Positions 34,275-42,896 of a stretch of 64,000 nucleotides of DNA are shown here, one piece after another. Source of the stretch: Halobacterium sp. CBA1132 (GTDB taxonomy: Archaea; Halobacteriota; Halobacteria; Halobacteriales; Halobacteriaceae). The translations under genes were made by a program, and so were the position numbers. The DNA lies in the NCBI RefSeq assembly GCF_001485535.1, contig NZ_BCMZ01000001.1:1178001-1242000 (forward strand). The letters run 5' to 3'. Position 1 is the first letter of the stretch, and the number at the start of each line of letters is the position of its first letter. The notes under the pieces were generated by a model, which was given only the letters and a program-made list of their open reading frames with translations, had not been told where the DNA came from and did not search any database.

Positions 34275-37178
34275 ATGGGTGGTGGAACGGAGCGTGTGCG
34301 AGGAATTACATCGTTCATCCGGAATTTGTTCGGTTCGGATTCGTCCACGAAGCCGGTGGAAGATCCGGATGCGATACTCGAAGGCACCGACAGTCGCGCG
34401 GGCGTCATCGACATCCGCGATGATCTCATCGAGTGGCGGGCCCAGTACGCGCAGGACTTCACTGACTTTCTGACCGTCCAGGAAGCAATCCAGCGGTACG
34501 ACGAAGCGACGACCGCAATCGACCGCTTGGAACCCCTCCTCGAGCAGCCAGACGCGTACGACGATGCTGTGGTAGATGCAGCCCAGACCCTCGTGCAGGA
34601 CCTCTCGTCGGTAACTACGTTCATCGAGCAACGTGACGACTACAACGACGAGTGGGTGGACGAAATGGTGGCCGCCCACGGTCCGGAGTTGAACTCCTAC
34701 TTCGAGAACCCGGACCACGAGCATACAGACCAGCAGTTCCGGGCGATTTTCTCGAACGACAATTACAACCGGGTCAACGCGGCAGCGGGGACCGGAAAGA
34801 CGACGACGTTCGGCCGCCGCGTTCGCTTCATTCTCTCCGAGTACGACGACGTCAGCGCGAGTGACCTGTTGGCGTTCACATTCACCCGCAACGGCCGGGA
34901 CGAAATGGAAGCAGAACTGGAGGAGACGTTCGGGATTTCGGGAGTCGACATCCGGACAATCAACTCGTACTCGAAAGCGGTCGCAGAGGACCAGTACTCG
35001 GACCTCGAATTCGTCATCGGGGAAGCGAAGCAGACGGAAATCGCCTCGATCTGGCGCGATATCGAATCGGACCCCGATAACGAAGCAGCGTACGAGCGAT
35101 TCCTCGATGCGTGGAAGGACGAACGGTACGACCCGAACGACATCGATGTCGTCAACAGCAAGGTGGAGTCGCTCCGAGAGAAGTCCTCGGTCACGATTCA
35201 GGGCGAAGAACTCGCTACCGCGAGCGACGAATACCCCGAAGCAGCAATCGCTCACCAGGTGATTTCGCGGTATCTCACTGCTCGAACGCTCGAGTACGAC
35301 TTCGAGACCCACGTCACGTGGGCGACATCGCCGTCTGGCGGGTACACCCTCGACTTCGAACTGCTCAACGACGACACCGGTGACGAGATTTACGTCGAAT
35401 ACTGCGTCTCCGACGAGACGAGGGACGACCGGCCACGCTATCGGAACAGCAGCAACGAGAAGCCGGAGACCGTTCGCCGCCTTTTCACCGCGAACCCCGA
35501 GCAGGAGTACGATCCGTCGGGAAAGACAGGCATCGTCCTGAACGGGAACGATCTGCTCGAGCAACCAAGCGACGAGTTCGACTGGGACGACAGTCGCGCA
35601 GTCAGTTCGTTCGAAGCGGCCGTCGAGGCCGAATTCGAGACCCAACTCAAGGACGCCGGCGTGGACGTCTCCGACCCGCTCGAAGGCCAGGCGCTGACCG
35701 ACTACGTCTACGACCGAATGGTCCTCTACCACGAAATCGTCGACAAAGTCGGCGACTACATCAACCAAGCACGGGTTCGCGAGTGGGACCCAGAACAGGC
35801 ACGGCAGAACGCAGCGTCGTATCTCGAAGCACAGGGCGACGACGTCGAAGCGGGCGTCCCCGAGTTCGTCGAACTGAGCGATACTGCGTATCGAGCGTTC
35901 ACGACGGTCTTCGACAACCGAACCAAGACCGACTTCCACGGCTCGGTCGTCCTTACTCGGGACTTGCTCGTCGAAGGCGAAGTGGACGAGGAGTACCGCT
36001 ATCCGTACGTCTTCGTCGACGAGATGCAAGACCTGAACCAAGTCCAGTTCGGCGTCGTCAAACACCTCGCCGAACAACTCCCTGATGTCAGAGTGTTCGG
36101 TGTCGGCGACGACTGGCAGAGCATCTTCGGCTTCCAGGGCGCCCGACCCGACCTCTTCATCAATTTCGGCGACGAACTCGGCGCCGACGAATTCGACTCC
36201 GCTGCGGCGGACCCGGTCGAGGTGTTCAGGGACGACAACCCACTCCTCTCCTCGTACGAGGCGTTCGCGGACACACGCTTAGAGGACAACTATCGCTGTC
36301 CCCAGACAGTTGTCACCGCCAGCAACGCGGTGATCGAGAACAACGAAGTCCGGACCGAGAAGCGCCCATCCGGACTGCCCGGCGGAGACCCCATTTCGGT
36401 CCACCACCTCGGGTGTGACACCTTCCCCAATAGACTCAACCGGTCGATGATACAGAAGGTGAAGTCGCTAATCGAGGCGTCCCCGCATGCGTCCAGCGAG
36501 ACACAGGTCCTCCTCCGACAGAAGGAGGGTGACGCCTCGTTCTACTACCGGCTGAAAGACGAGATTCCCGGCGAAGTCGACATCCGAACAGCACACGACG
36601 CGAAGGGGTCGCAAGCCGAGCACGTGGTCATCCCGAAGGTTATCCAGAGCGGTGGCTATCCGAGTGTCAAGGGAGACAAGTGGGTCGATCCGGTCGACCA
36701 ACCCCCGGAGATCTACGACGACTACGACGTCTCGTATCAGTTGGAGGAAGAGCGTCGGCTCTTCTACGTCGCACTCACGCGCGCGAAATCCCAACTGGAC
36801 GTCCTCACCGTGCAGGGGGCAGAGTCAGTGTTCGTCGAGGAGTTACCAGACGCCGAGAGCGAGCACTTCCACCCCCTGTCCAGCAACGACCTCCGAGAGA
36901 TACAGAGCGACGGGGCGACCCGCCGAACGGTGACTGGAGCCGTCGACAGAGCCAACGACAGCTACGCGACACTGGTGTGGAACGACGACGAGTACATCTC
37001 CGTGAACCTCTTCGACGCAACAGACGAGCAAAAACAGCTGCTCGGACGGCTCGCCGACGAAGACCAGCCTGTTACCATAGAGAACTGCCGTATCACATCA
37101 CCCACGAAGCAGGGGACGGAGTACAGTCGCCTCCAATTGGAGGTCGACGAAACTGTCACCGTGCAGTCCTCGGAGTGA
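34275..37178 (+). CDS. UvrD/helicase IV-like DNA helicase with possible PD-(D/E)XK insert
   Basis: A 967-residue SF1A 3'-5' DNA helicase. Walker A is AAAGTGKTTTFGRR near residue 173, motif II is YVFVDEMQDLNQVQ near residue 580, motif III VGDDWQSIFGF, motif IV LEDNYRCPQTV and motif VI EEERRLFYVALTRAKSQL near residue 835. Between motifs Ia and II lies a long insert with YTLDFELL and EIYVEYCVSD, reminiscent of the PD-(D/E)XK-like domain in helicase IV relatives. The N-terminal 150 residues are helical and of unknown role. Base use is less GC-rich than in flanking housekeeping genes. ATG 34275 or GTG 34296 are possible starts. It sits 112 bp after tRNA-Glu, followed by an orphan gene. Confidence 0.85.
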   Translation: MGGGTERVRGITSFIRNLFGSDSSTKPVEDPDAILEGTDSRAGVIDIRDDLIEWRAQYAQDFTDFLTVQEAIQRYDEATTAIDRLEPLLEQPDAYDDAVVDAAQTLVQDLSSVTTFIEQRDDYNDEWVDEMVAAHGPELNSYFENPDHEHTDQQFRAIFSNDNYNRVNAAAGTGKTTTFGRRVRFILSEYDDVSASDLLAFTFTRNGRDEMEAELEETFGISGVDIRTINSYSKAVAEDQYSDLEFVIGEAKQTEIASIWRDIESDPDNEAAYERFLDAWKDERYDPNDIDVVNSKVESLREKSSVTIQGEELATASDEYPEAAIAHQVISRYLTARTLEYDFETHVTWATSPSGGYTLDFELLNDDTGDEIYVEYCVSDETRDDRPRYRNSSNEKPETVRRLFTANPEQEYDPSGKTGIVLNGNDLLEQPSDEFDWDDSRAVSSFEAAVEAEFETQLKDAGVDVSDPLEGQALTDYVYDRMVLYHEIVDKVGDYINQARVREWDPEQARQNAASYLEAQGDDVEAGVPEFVELSDTAYRAFTTVFDNRTKTDFHGSVVLTRDLLVEGEVDEEYRYPYVFVDEMQDLNQVQFGVVKHLAEQLPDVRVFGVGDDWQSIFGFQGARPDLFINFGDELGADEFDSAAADPVEVFRDDNPLLSSYEAFADTRLEDNYRCPQTVVTASNAVIENNEVRTEKRPSGLPGGDPISVHHLGCDTFPNRLNRSMIQKVKSLIEASPHASSETQVLLRQKEGDASFYYRLKDEIPGEVDIRTAHDAKGSQAEHVVIPKVIQSGGYPSVKGDKWVDPVDQPPEIYDDYDVSYQLEEERRLFYVALTRAKSQLDVLTVQGAESVFVEELPDAESEHFHPLSSNDLREIQSDGATRRTVTGAVDRANDSYATLVWNDDEYISVNLFDATDEQKQLLGRLADEDQPVTIENCRITSPTKQGTEYSRLQLEVDETVTVQSSE

Positions 37179-37353
37179 TACTGGCGAACCCGATGCTTCA
37201 ATCGCCCACAGCGGTGAGTGCCTGTTCCCGAACTCCGCCGGAAAGTCACTAGCGTTCGCCAGACGCGCCACTCAGATTTCGCATCTGCACGTGTTGCAGG
37301 CCAGTAGTATCAATACCGCGTGCTTCATACACACCTCTGATTAACGATACGAC

Positions 37354-38169
37354 ATGACAGATACTTCGAATCGGCTGCAGACTGGTTCGGACATCCTACG
37401 CAACCAGGCAGTGCGAATTCCGCTGCCGGACGTGGAGACGGAGCGCACTTGCTACGAGAATATGCAGCGCATCGCGGCCGCTGGCGAGCGGAAAATCGAC
37501 CTATTGGCTGACCCGGATGTTCCCGTCACCGAGGTGTACGAGGACGAACTCGAGGATATGCAGCGAAGCTTCGAACACCGCTTACAACAGCTCGTTGGCG
37601 AGGACTACTACGACGTCGCAACCGCGTACCTCGACGGCGAGCGCGAGGACTGGATTGGCGCGCTTGCAGCGTACTACTTAGAGTGTTATTATCGCCTACA
37701 AGAACGATACACGGTCGACGACCAAATTTTCGTGCTGGTGATTCTTCGATACCCCGGGTGTTTCACCGTGAACCTGAGTTTCCTCACTGGAGATGTCAGC
37801 GCTGACGCAGTTCGCTACGAATCCGCGAAACACGGAGCAACAGGCCTCGATGACGAGAACCGAGAACAGTACTACGCGGACTGCCAGTACTCCCAGAAAA
37901 CCGCCGCTGACTACCTCAGAGAACACATCGGCTGCATCGACGACGCGTTCCCCGACCCGGATACCACCGCGTTCGAGCAGCGCCGCTACGGCGGGTTCGT
38001 GCACATCACCGGCCGCAAAGGCTCGACGTTCGTGGAGATTCTCGAATCCTTCACCCCGGACCCGGACCGATTTGACGACGACTCCCCAAAACCTGGTCTC
38101 GTTCCGGCCGGCCCGGAGTTCGAACGAGTGAAACACCAGTTCTTCGACAACGCGGAGGTCGTCATCTGA
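37354..38169 (+). CDS. Uncharacterised protein next to the helicase
   Basis: A 271-residue acidic soluble protein that I do not recognise. The N-terminal half is helical (ERTCYENMQRIAAAGERKID; LEDMQRSFEHRLQQLVGEDY). The middle has hydrophobic strands (DDQIFVLVILRYPGCFTVNL). The C-terminal half has YGGFVHITGRKGSTFVEILE. No catalytic motif, signal or membrane segment is clear. It follows the helicase by 175 bp on the same strand and precedes an insertion-sequence remnant, so it belongs to the tRNA-linked accessory region. A defence or DNA-repair partner role is only a guess. Confidence 0.65.
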   Translation: MTDTSNRLQTGSDILRNQAVRIPLPDVETERTCYENMQRIAAAGERKIDLLADPDVPVTEVYEDELEDMQRSFEHRLQQLVGEDYYDVATAYLDGEREDWIGALAAYYLECYYRLQERYTVDDQIFVLVILRYPGCFTVNLSFLTGDVSADAVRYESAKHGATGLDDENREQYYADCQYSQKTAADYLREHIGCIDDAFPDPDTTAFEQRRYGGFVHITGRKGSTFVEILESFTPDPDRFDDDSPKPGLVPAGPEFERVKHQFFDNAEVVI

Positions 38170-38214
38170 AACCGGTCTCTGAATCACCGGCGGTACCTCC
38201 GTATTACGGGTGAA

Positions 38215-38483
38215 CGGCTCTGTTGAAATCCTCGAAGCGTTACAGGTTCGACCGATAGTCTGACCGGATGGAGGCCCGCCCAAAGTCGCGGTTACTCCGG
38301 TTCGTGGAACAAGCATACCACTTGGCTCAACGCGCGGTCGCCCGCTACTCCTCGAAGTTCTCGAAACGACGGTACTCACTTCACCAGCACATCGTCTTGC
38401 TCTGCCCCAAGGTGCAGAAGAATACGACATACCGGACGCTCCTCGATGAACTCATCGAGATCTGGCGATTTCTGCCCGTGTAA
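38215..38483 (+). mobile_element. IS5-type insertion sequence remnant (truncated transposase)
   Basis: A 71-codon frame from ATG 38268 encodes the N-terminal part of a haloarchaeal IS5-group transposase (MEARPKSRLLRFVEQAYHLA; SKRRYSLHQHIVLLCPKV; YRTLLDELIE). The normal protein then continues for roughly another 200 residues, but here it breaks after DELIE and ends at a stop within six codons. GGCTCTGTTGAAATCC at about 38216-38231 resembles the left terminal inverted repeat of this group; no matching right end is found in the next 150 bp. The element is therefore inactive. Confidence 0.75.
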
Positions 38484-38607
38484 GCTAGGCGAAACATCTC
38501 TCTCCTGGGAGACGCAGTAGCGTGAAAACACGCTTTTCTACCTGTCAAATCGGAATTCCGAGTGGTGGCATAGTTCTTTGAGCGTGGACAGTTATTCTGT
38601 TAGTACA

Positions 38608-39477
38608 ATGTTCGACAGTATTCTCGTTCCGACAGACGGGAGTGAGTGTGCCGAGGTTGCCATCGGATACGCGGAGGACTTGGCAGAGCGGTACGAGGCG
38701 ACCGTTCACGTCCTGTGCGTGGTTGATTCTCGCAGCCTCGATACCGACACCCGACTGGAACAGGTCCAGGAGGAAAGTACAGAGATCGTGACAGCCGTCC
38801 ACGATAGGCTCGCTGGAGCGGATATCCCAGTTGAAGACGCTGTTCGAACTGGAGTTCCCCACCAGGAAATTTTAGACTACGCCACCCAACAGGACACTGA
38901 TTTGGTCGCCATGGGAACGCACGGTCGGACTGGTGTCGAACGGTTCCTTCTGGGCAGCGTCACTGAGAAAGTCGTTCGACAATCCGAGGTCCCAGTGTTG
39001 ACTGTCCGCGCGGAGAACGACGAGACAGTCACCTACCCGTACTCCGATATCCTCATCCCGACTGACGGGAGCGAACAAGCTGCTGGCGCAATCGACGTCG
39101 GAGTCGACATCACTAGCACGTACCAGGCCCGCCTTCACGCCGTATCGGTCATCAATTCCACGTCTTTCGGGGTTGATGTCCGGTCTGCAGACATCTTCGA
39201 GGTACTCGACGAAGCCGCACAGACGGCCGTCGAGACGGTCGCGAACGAAGCCACCGAGGCTTCCGTCTCGGCGCTCGAAACAGCCGTCAAGTACGGGAAT
39301 CCGTACCGCGAGATTCGCTCATACATCGACGAGCATGATATTGATTTGGTCGTGATGGGAACGCACGGTCGAAGCGGGCTGGAGCGATATCTACTCGGTA
39401 GTGTCACTGAAAAGATCGTGCGAACGTCCCCCGTCCCGGTCCTGACAGTTCGGTCGACAGACTCCGCCCCGGATTAG
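38608..39477 (+). CDS. Universal stress protein, tandem UspA domains
   Basis: A 289-residue cytoplasmic protein with two UspA domains, each binding ATP. Domain one begins DSILVPTDGSECAEVAI and ends with GTHGRTGVERFLLGSVTEKV; domain two begins DILIPTDGSEQAAGAI and ends GTHGRSGLERYLLGSVTEKI. The G-x2-G-x9-G(S/T) ATP motif is present in both. The ATG at 38608 fits the family start; an upstream TTG at 38578 adds ten unlikely residues. It lies between an IS remnant and a broken PPOX gene. Confidence 0.93.
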   Translation: MFDSILVPTDGSECAEVAIGYAEDLAERYEATVHVLCVVDSRSLDTDTRLEQVQEESTEIVTAVHDRLAGADIPVEDAVRTGVPHQEILDYATQQDTDLVAMGTHGRTGVERFLLGSVTEKVVRQSEVPVLTVRAENDETVTYPYSDILIPTDGSEQAAGAIDVGVDITSTYQARLHAVSVINSTSFGVDVRSADIFEVLDEAAQTAVETVANEATEASVSALETAVKYGNPYREIRSYIDEHDIDLVVMGTHGRSGLERYLLGSVTEKIVRTSPVPVLTVRSTDSAPD

Positions 39478-39515
39478 GGCAGGTACGTATCTAACTGTCT
39501 ATCGCACTACCTATC

Positions 39516-39620
39516 ATGAGTGGCTCAAATCCGACAGCGATGGACGCTGAGGAGCGCGATGCGTTCCTCGGCAACGGTGGCACCGGCACCATCTCGTTCC
39601 CCAGTCCGAACGGCGAATAA
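39516..39620 (+). pseudogene. Truncated pyridoxamine-5'-phosphate oxidase-family (PPOX) gene
   Basis: A 34-codon frame begins MSGSNPTAMDAEERDAFLGN and continues GGTGTISFPSPNGE then stop. This looks like the N-terminus of haloarchaeal FMN-binding PPOX-family proteins of about 150 residues, in which similarity would continue after TISF. Here the rest is missing, and the next 120 bp contain no continuation. It is best read as a gene fragment left by deletion. It could still make a short peptide. Confidence 0.5.
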
Positions 39621-39743
39621 AACCAGTTCAGTAGTCATTCGAGCTGAATCCCGGTCACTCCGCTCGAAGGTTTTAGTACGTGGAACGAGCGTCATTAGTA
39701 TGGACAGCCCTCAATCGAACCGCAGCACGCTTCGGGATGATCG

Positions 39744-41075
39744 ATGGTAGATCTCGCGCTTTCGGCGGCACAACTGCTTCTCGCACTCTTCCTCGTGGTG
39801 TTGAACGGCTTCTTCGTCGCTTCTGAGTTCGCGTTCGTCCGAATTCGGGGGACAACGGTCGACCAACTCGCCGCGGAGGGGCGGCCCGGCTCGGGGACGC
39901 TCCAGGAGGTGATGACGGACCTCGACAACTACCTCGCCACGACGCAACTCGGCATCACCATCGCCTCACTCGGACTCGGGTGGGTCGGTGAACCGGCAGT
40001 CGCAGCACTCCTCGAACCGGTTCTGGCGCCGATTCTCCCGGCGAGTCTCATCCATCTTGTCGCGTTCGCAATCGGGTTCGGTATCATCACGTTCCTCCAC
40101 GTCGTCTTCGGTGAGCTCGCGCCGAAGACGCTCGCAATCGCCCAAACCGAACGCCTCTCGCTGTTCCTCGCCCCGCCGATGAAGCTCTTCTACTACCTGC
40201 TCTACCCGGGGATTGTCGTCTTCAACGGGGCGGCCAACGCGTTCACGCGGTCGCTTGGCGTGCCGCCCGCATCCGAATCGGAGGAGATACTCGGCGAGCG
40301 GGAACTGCTTCGAGTGCTCACCCAGTCCGGCGAAGGCGGGGATATTGATTCGGCAGAAGTCACGATGATCAAACGCGTCTTCGACCTCGACGACATCATC
40401 GTGCGGGAGGTCATGGTCCCGCGACCAGACGTCGTGAGCGTGCCGGCAGACACGCCACTCGCCGAACTCCATTCGACTGTTCTGGACACCGGCCACACAC
40501 GCTATCCGGTCATCGACGCCGACGACGGCGACCAAGTCGTCGGATACGTCGACGTCAAAGACGTCCTGCAGGCGGAGGTAGGCGACGGCGACGCTGAGAC
40601 TGTCGAAGACCTTGCCCGCGATATTATCGTCGTTCCGGAGACGATGACCGTTCGAGACCTCTTGGTTCAGTTCAGAGAGGACCGCCAGCAGATGGCCGCA
40701 GTCATCGACGAGTGGGGAGCGTTCGAGGGGATTGCGACGGTCGAAGACGTCGTTGAAGCGCTCGTCGGCGACCTCCGAGACGAGTTCGACCGTGACGAGC
40801 GCGAACCGTCGATACGCCCGCACGACGACGAAGGGTACGACATCGACGGGGGCGTTCAACTGTCGAAACTCAACGAGATTCTGCCTGGAGACTTCGAGAG
40901 CGAGGAGGTCGAAACGATTGGTGGCCTGGTTCTCGAACAACTCAACCGCGCACCAGAACCCGGCGACAGCGTCGAACTCGCCGGACACGTCGTCGAGGTC
41001 ACTGGGGTCGAGGGAACCCGAATCTCGACGGTGTGGGTTCGTGACCGAGACAGCGACGACCCTGCGGAGGAGTAG
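39744..41075 (+). CDS. CNNM/CorC-HlyC family membrane protein with CBS pair
   Basis: A 443-residue protein of the hemolysin C/CNNM type, linked to Mg2+/Co2+ transport. The DUF21 membrane domain (residues about 1-195; LLALFLVVLNGFFVASEFAF, FGELAPKTLAIAQTERLSLF) is followed by a CBS-domain pair (VREVMVPRPDVVSVPADTPL; DIIVVPETMTVRDLLVQF) and the C-terminal CorC/HlyC domain (GVQLSKLNEILPGDFES; GDSVELAGHVVEVTGVEG). The architecture and length are complete. Whether it transports Mg2+ or exports other ions is not settled for the family. Confidence 0.93.
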   Translation: MVDLALSAAQLLLALFLVVLNGFFVASEFAFVRIRGTTVDQLAAEGRPGSGTLQEVMTDLDNYLATTQLGITIASLGLGWVGEPAVAALLEPVLAPILPASLIHLVAFAIGFGIITFLHVVFGELAPKTLAIAQTERLSLFLAPPMKLFYYLLYPGIVVFNGAANAFTRSLGVPPASESEEILGERELLRVLTQSGEGGDIDSAEVTMIKRVFDLDDIIVREVMVPRPDVVSVPADTPLAELHSTVLDTGHTRYPVIDADDGDQVVGYVDVKDVLQAEVGDGDAETVEDLARDIIVVPETMTVRDLLVQFREDRQQMAAVIDEWGAFEGIATVEDVVEALVGDLRDEFDRDEREPSIRPHDDEGYDIDGGVQLSKLNEILPGDFESEEVETIGGLVLEQLNRAPEPGDSVELAGHVVEVTGVEGTRISTVWVRDRDSDDPAEE

Positions 41076-41115
41076 GCGCGCGTCTGCGACGCAGCGGGGT
41101 TCGTGAGCTGCGCCG

Positions 41116-41433
41116 TCAGGTCTCGCGCCACTTGTGGCCGCACTCGACGCAGGTGAACAGCCGCACCTCGTAGGAGCCGCCGGGCTTTGGCATCATCTCG
41201 GAGTACGCCCGGTCGCTGTCGCAGTCGTCGGCCGGACAGGGCTCCGCCATGGTCTCGGTAGCGTCTTGGGTCGCATCGGCCACGTCAGGTGCCCCGTCGT
41301 CCTGTTGTTCGTCCTGGGTCGCCATCGCCGCTTCCGCCTGCGAGTCCCGCGGCTCTTCGGCCCCACAGGAGCGACACACCCACGTGTCGCCCTCCGTGTG
41401 CATTATCGACCCACACCCGTCACAGAACTGCAT
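41116..41433 (-). CDS. TFS/RPB9-like zinc-ribbon protein lacking the acidic hairpin
   Basis: A 105-residue protein with two zinc ribbons joined by an acidic linker, as in archaeal transcription factor S. The N-ribbon is FCDGCGSIMH and CRSCG; the C-ribbon is CPADDC then FTCVECGHKWRE. True TFS carries an Asp-Glu pair at the tip of the C-ribbon hairpin that stimulates RNA cleavage; here that loop reads MPKPGGSYEVRLF. The factor may therefore bind RNA polymerase without cleavage stimulation. The first Cys pair of the C-ribbon is widened to C-x4-C. Start ATG 41433 is chosen by family similarity. It converges on the CNNM gene. Confidence 0.85.
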   Translation of the reverse strand: MQFCDGCGSIMHTEGDTWVCRSCGAEEPRDSQAEAAMATQDEQQDDGAPDVADATQDATETMAEPCPADDCDSDRAYSEMMPKPGGSYEVRLFTCVECGHKWRET

Positions 41434-41499
41434 ATTGAGTGCGAGTACTCGGTTTTCGAATATATGTGTTAACACTCGATGCGTAACTGAAACTGCTAG

Positions 41500-41682
41500 A
41501 ACTCCCGACGTCCAACTCCCCAATTGGACTCGTCAGCGAAGCGGTCCACTGCGCGTTCGACGTTCCAGTATCGGCTCGACCGGGCGGAAGCGTGGCTGGC
41601 ACAGCAGTTCGCCGCCGATTCACTGGATGTCTACCTCGACGTGTCTCTCGACCCTGCGACCTGGAGTTCGTCCGGTGAGTAA
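41500..41682 (+). pseudogene. Possible 3' remnant of a regulator gene
   Basis: An open frame after a TAG at 41497 encodes RSTFQYRLDRAEAWLAQQFA then a short acidic tail to TAA at 41680-41682. The segment looks coding in third positions and like the C-terminal helix of a helix-turn-helix regulator, but there is no start codon or upstream partner. It lies in the 309-bp gap between the zinc-ribbon gene and the UlaG-like gene. It may be a decayed gene end, and I am not sure of the family. Confidence 0.3.
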
Positions 41683-41742
41683 CACCGAGTTGGAATGTGA
41701 CAAGGTAAACCCTACCCCGAGGGGCGACGTAGGTAGCCTCGT

Positions 41743-42474
41743 ATGTCAACGACTGGTGCCAGCGTGCAGTTGATTCGCAACGCCACGGTTCTCGTGGATG
41801 TCGGCGACACGACGTTCCTCGTCGACCCGATGCTCGCGTCGCAGGGCGCGAATCCGCCCGTTCCGAACTCGCCGAACGACCGGAGGAACCCACTCGTCCC
41901 GCTGCCCGACATCGACCTCGACTACGACGCCGTGGTCGTCACACATCGCCACCCCGACCACTGGGGCGAGGCGGCCAGCGCGGAACTGGACGTGGACGTC
42001 CCGCTGTTCTGTCAGCCTGCGGAAGCAGACGAGTTCACTGACGAGGGCTTCACTGACGTCCGCCCTGTGGACGACGAGGCGGCGTTCGAGGGTGTCACCA
42101 TCCATCGGACGCCGGGTCAGCACGGGCACGGGGACCTCGCCGAGGAGATGGGGCCAGTCTCGGGGTTCGTCTTCGAGGGCGACGAGACCGTGTACGTCGC
42201 CGGCGACACCATCTGGTACGACCCGGTCGCGGAGACACTCGACGCGTTCGAGCCCGACGTGGTCGTTCTCAACGGCGGCGAAGCCCAGTTCGAGCAGGGC
42301 GAACCGATTACGATGGGCGTCGCGGACGTCAACGCTGTCCGCGACGCCACTTCCGGCGAGGTCGTCGTCGTCCACATGGAAGCAATCAACCACTGCTTGC
42401 TGTCGCGTGAAGACCTGCGAGCGGAGACGACGAACGTTCACGTCCCCGAGGACGGCGAACACGTCGACTTCTAA
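41743..42474 (+). CDS. MBL-fold metal-dependent hydrolase (UlaG-like)
   Basis: A 243-residue metallo-beta-lactamase-fold protein. The N-terminus ASVQLIRNATVLVDVGDTTFL leads to the zinc motif THRHPDHWGEA near residue 70, then TPGQHGHGD near residue 130, VYVAGDTIWYDP with the bridging Asp, and HMEAINHCLLS at the C-terminus. This matches the L-ascorbate-6-phosphate lactonase (UlaG)-like group, whose archaeal members have undefined substrates. It lies in the accessory region near sugar genes, which may hint at a sugar ester or lactone substrate. Confidence 0.88.
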   Translation: MSTTGASVQLIRNATVLVDVGDTTFLVDPMLASQGANPPVPNSPNDRRNPLVPLPDIDLDYDAVVVTHRHPDHWGEAASAELDVDVPLFCQPAEADEFTDEGFTDVRPVDDEAAFEGVTIHRTPGQHGHGDLAEEMGPVSGFVFEGDETVYVAGDTIWYDPVAETLDAFEPDVVVLNGGEAQFEQGEPITMGVADVNAVRDATSGEVVVVHMEAINHCLLSREDLRAETTNVHVPEDGEHVDF

Positions 42475-42599
42475 CGGGAATATCGATCCACAGTGGTTTC
42501 GCACTCTGCTCGATTCCGAGTGGTATCTCGGTCGGCATCGTCTGGATGACAACGCCGAGCGGCGTAACCAATCGAGCAGCTACAACCACCTGATTTCCT

Positions 42600-42860
42600 A
42601 GCTAATCCAGCGCGGAATCGCCGACAGAACTAACTATTAACTCTAAATGGCTATTTCAAATACTAACCAGATAGCAAATAGTTCCAGGAAAAATATTCCG
42701 ACAGAATAAGGTTGGATGAATAATTTAAAGGCATGATTAGATTAGATATAAGTGGAAATAAAGGATTAAGTCATTCAATCGTGTTCTTCTTGGGTTTCTC
42801 GCCAATTCTACTATCTGTTATACTAACATTCTATTTTTCTGGTTGGTATGGCAAAGAGAG
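42600..42860. other. AT-rich block with possible small membrane ORF
   Basis: This stretch is strikingly AT-rich compared with everything around it. It holds an open frame from ATG 42733 whose first 44 codons encode a single hydrophobic helix (SIVFFLGFSPILLSVILTFY), then runs without a stop into GC-rich DNA antisense to the ATPase remnant. The composition change at about 42860 looks like a junction. It may be foreign DNA or a fragment of a mobile element or virus. No transposase is visible. Confidence 0.45.
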
Positions 42861-42896
42861 GCTGCCGACTGCCACTTCCGGAGCGGCCGTGGGAGT

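Noticed and set aside
37438-37445. GACGGAGC as a possible att-site copy of the tRNA-Glu 3' end
   Set aside because: Only 8 bases match and they lie inside a coding region; no longer repeat of the tRNA end was seen downstream, so an integrated element cannot be delimited.
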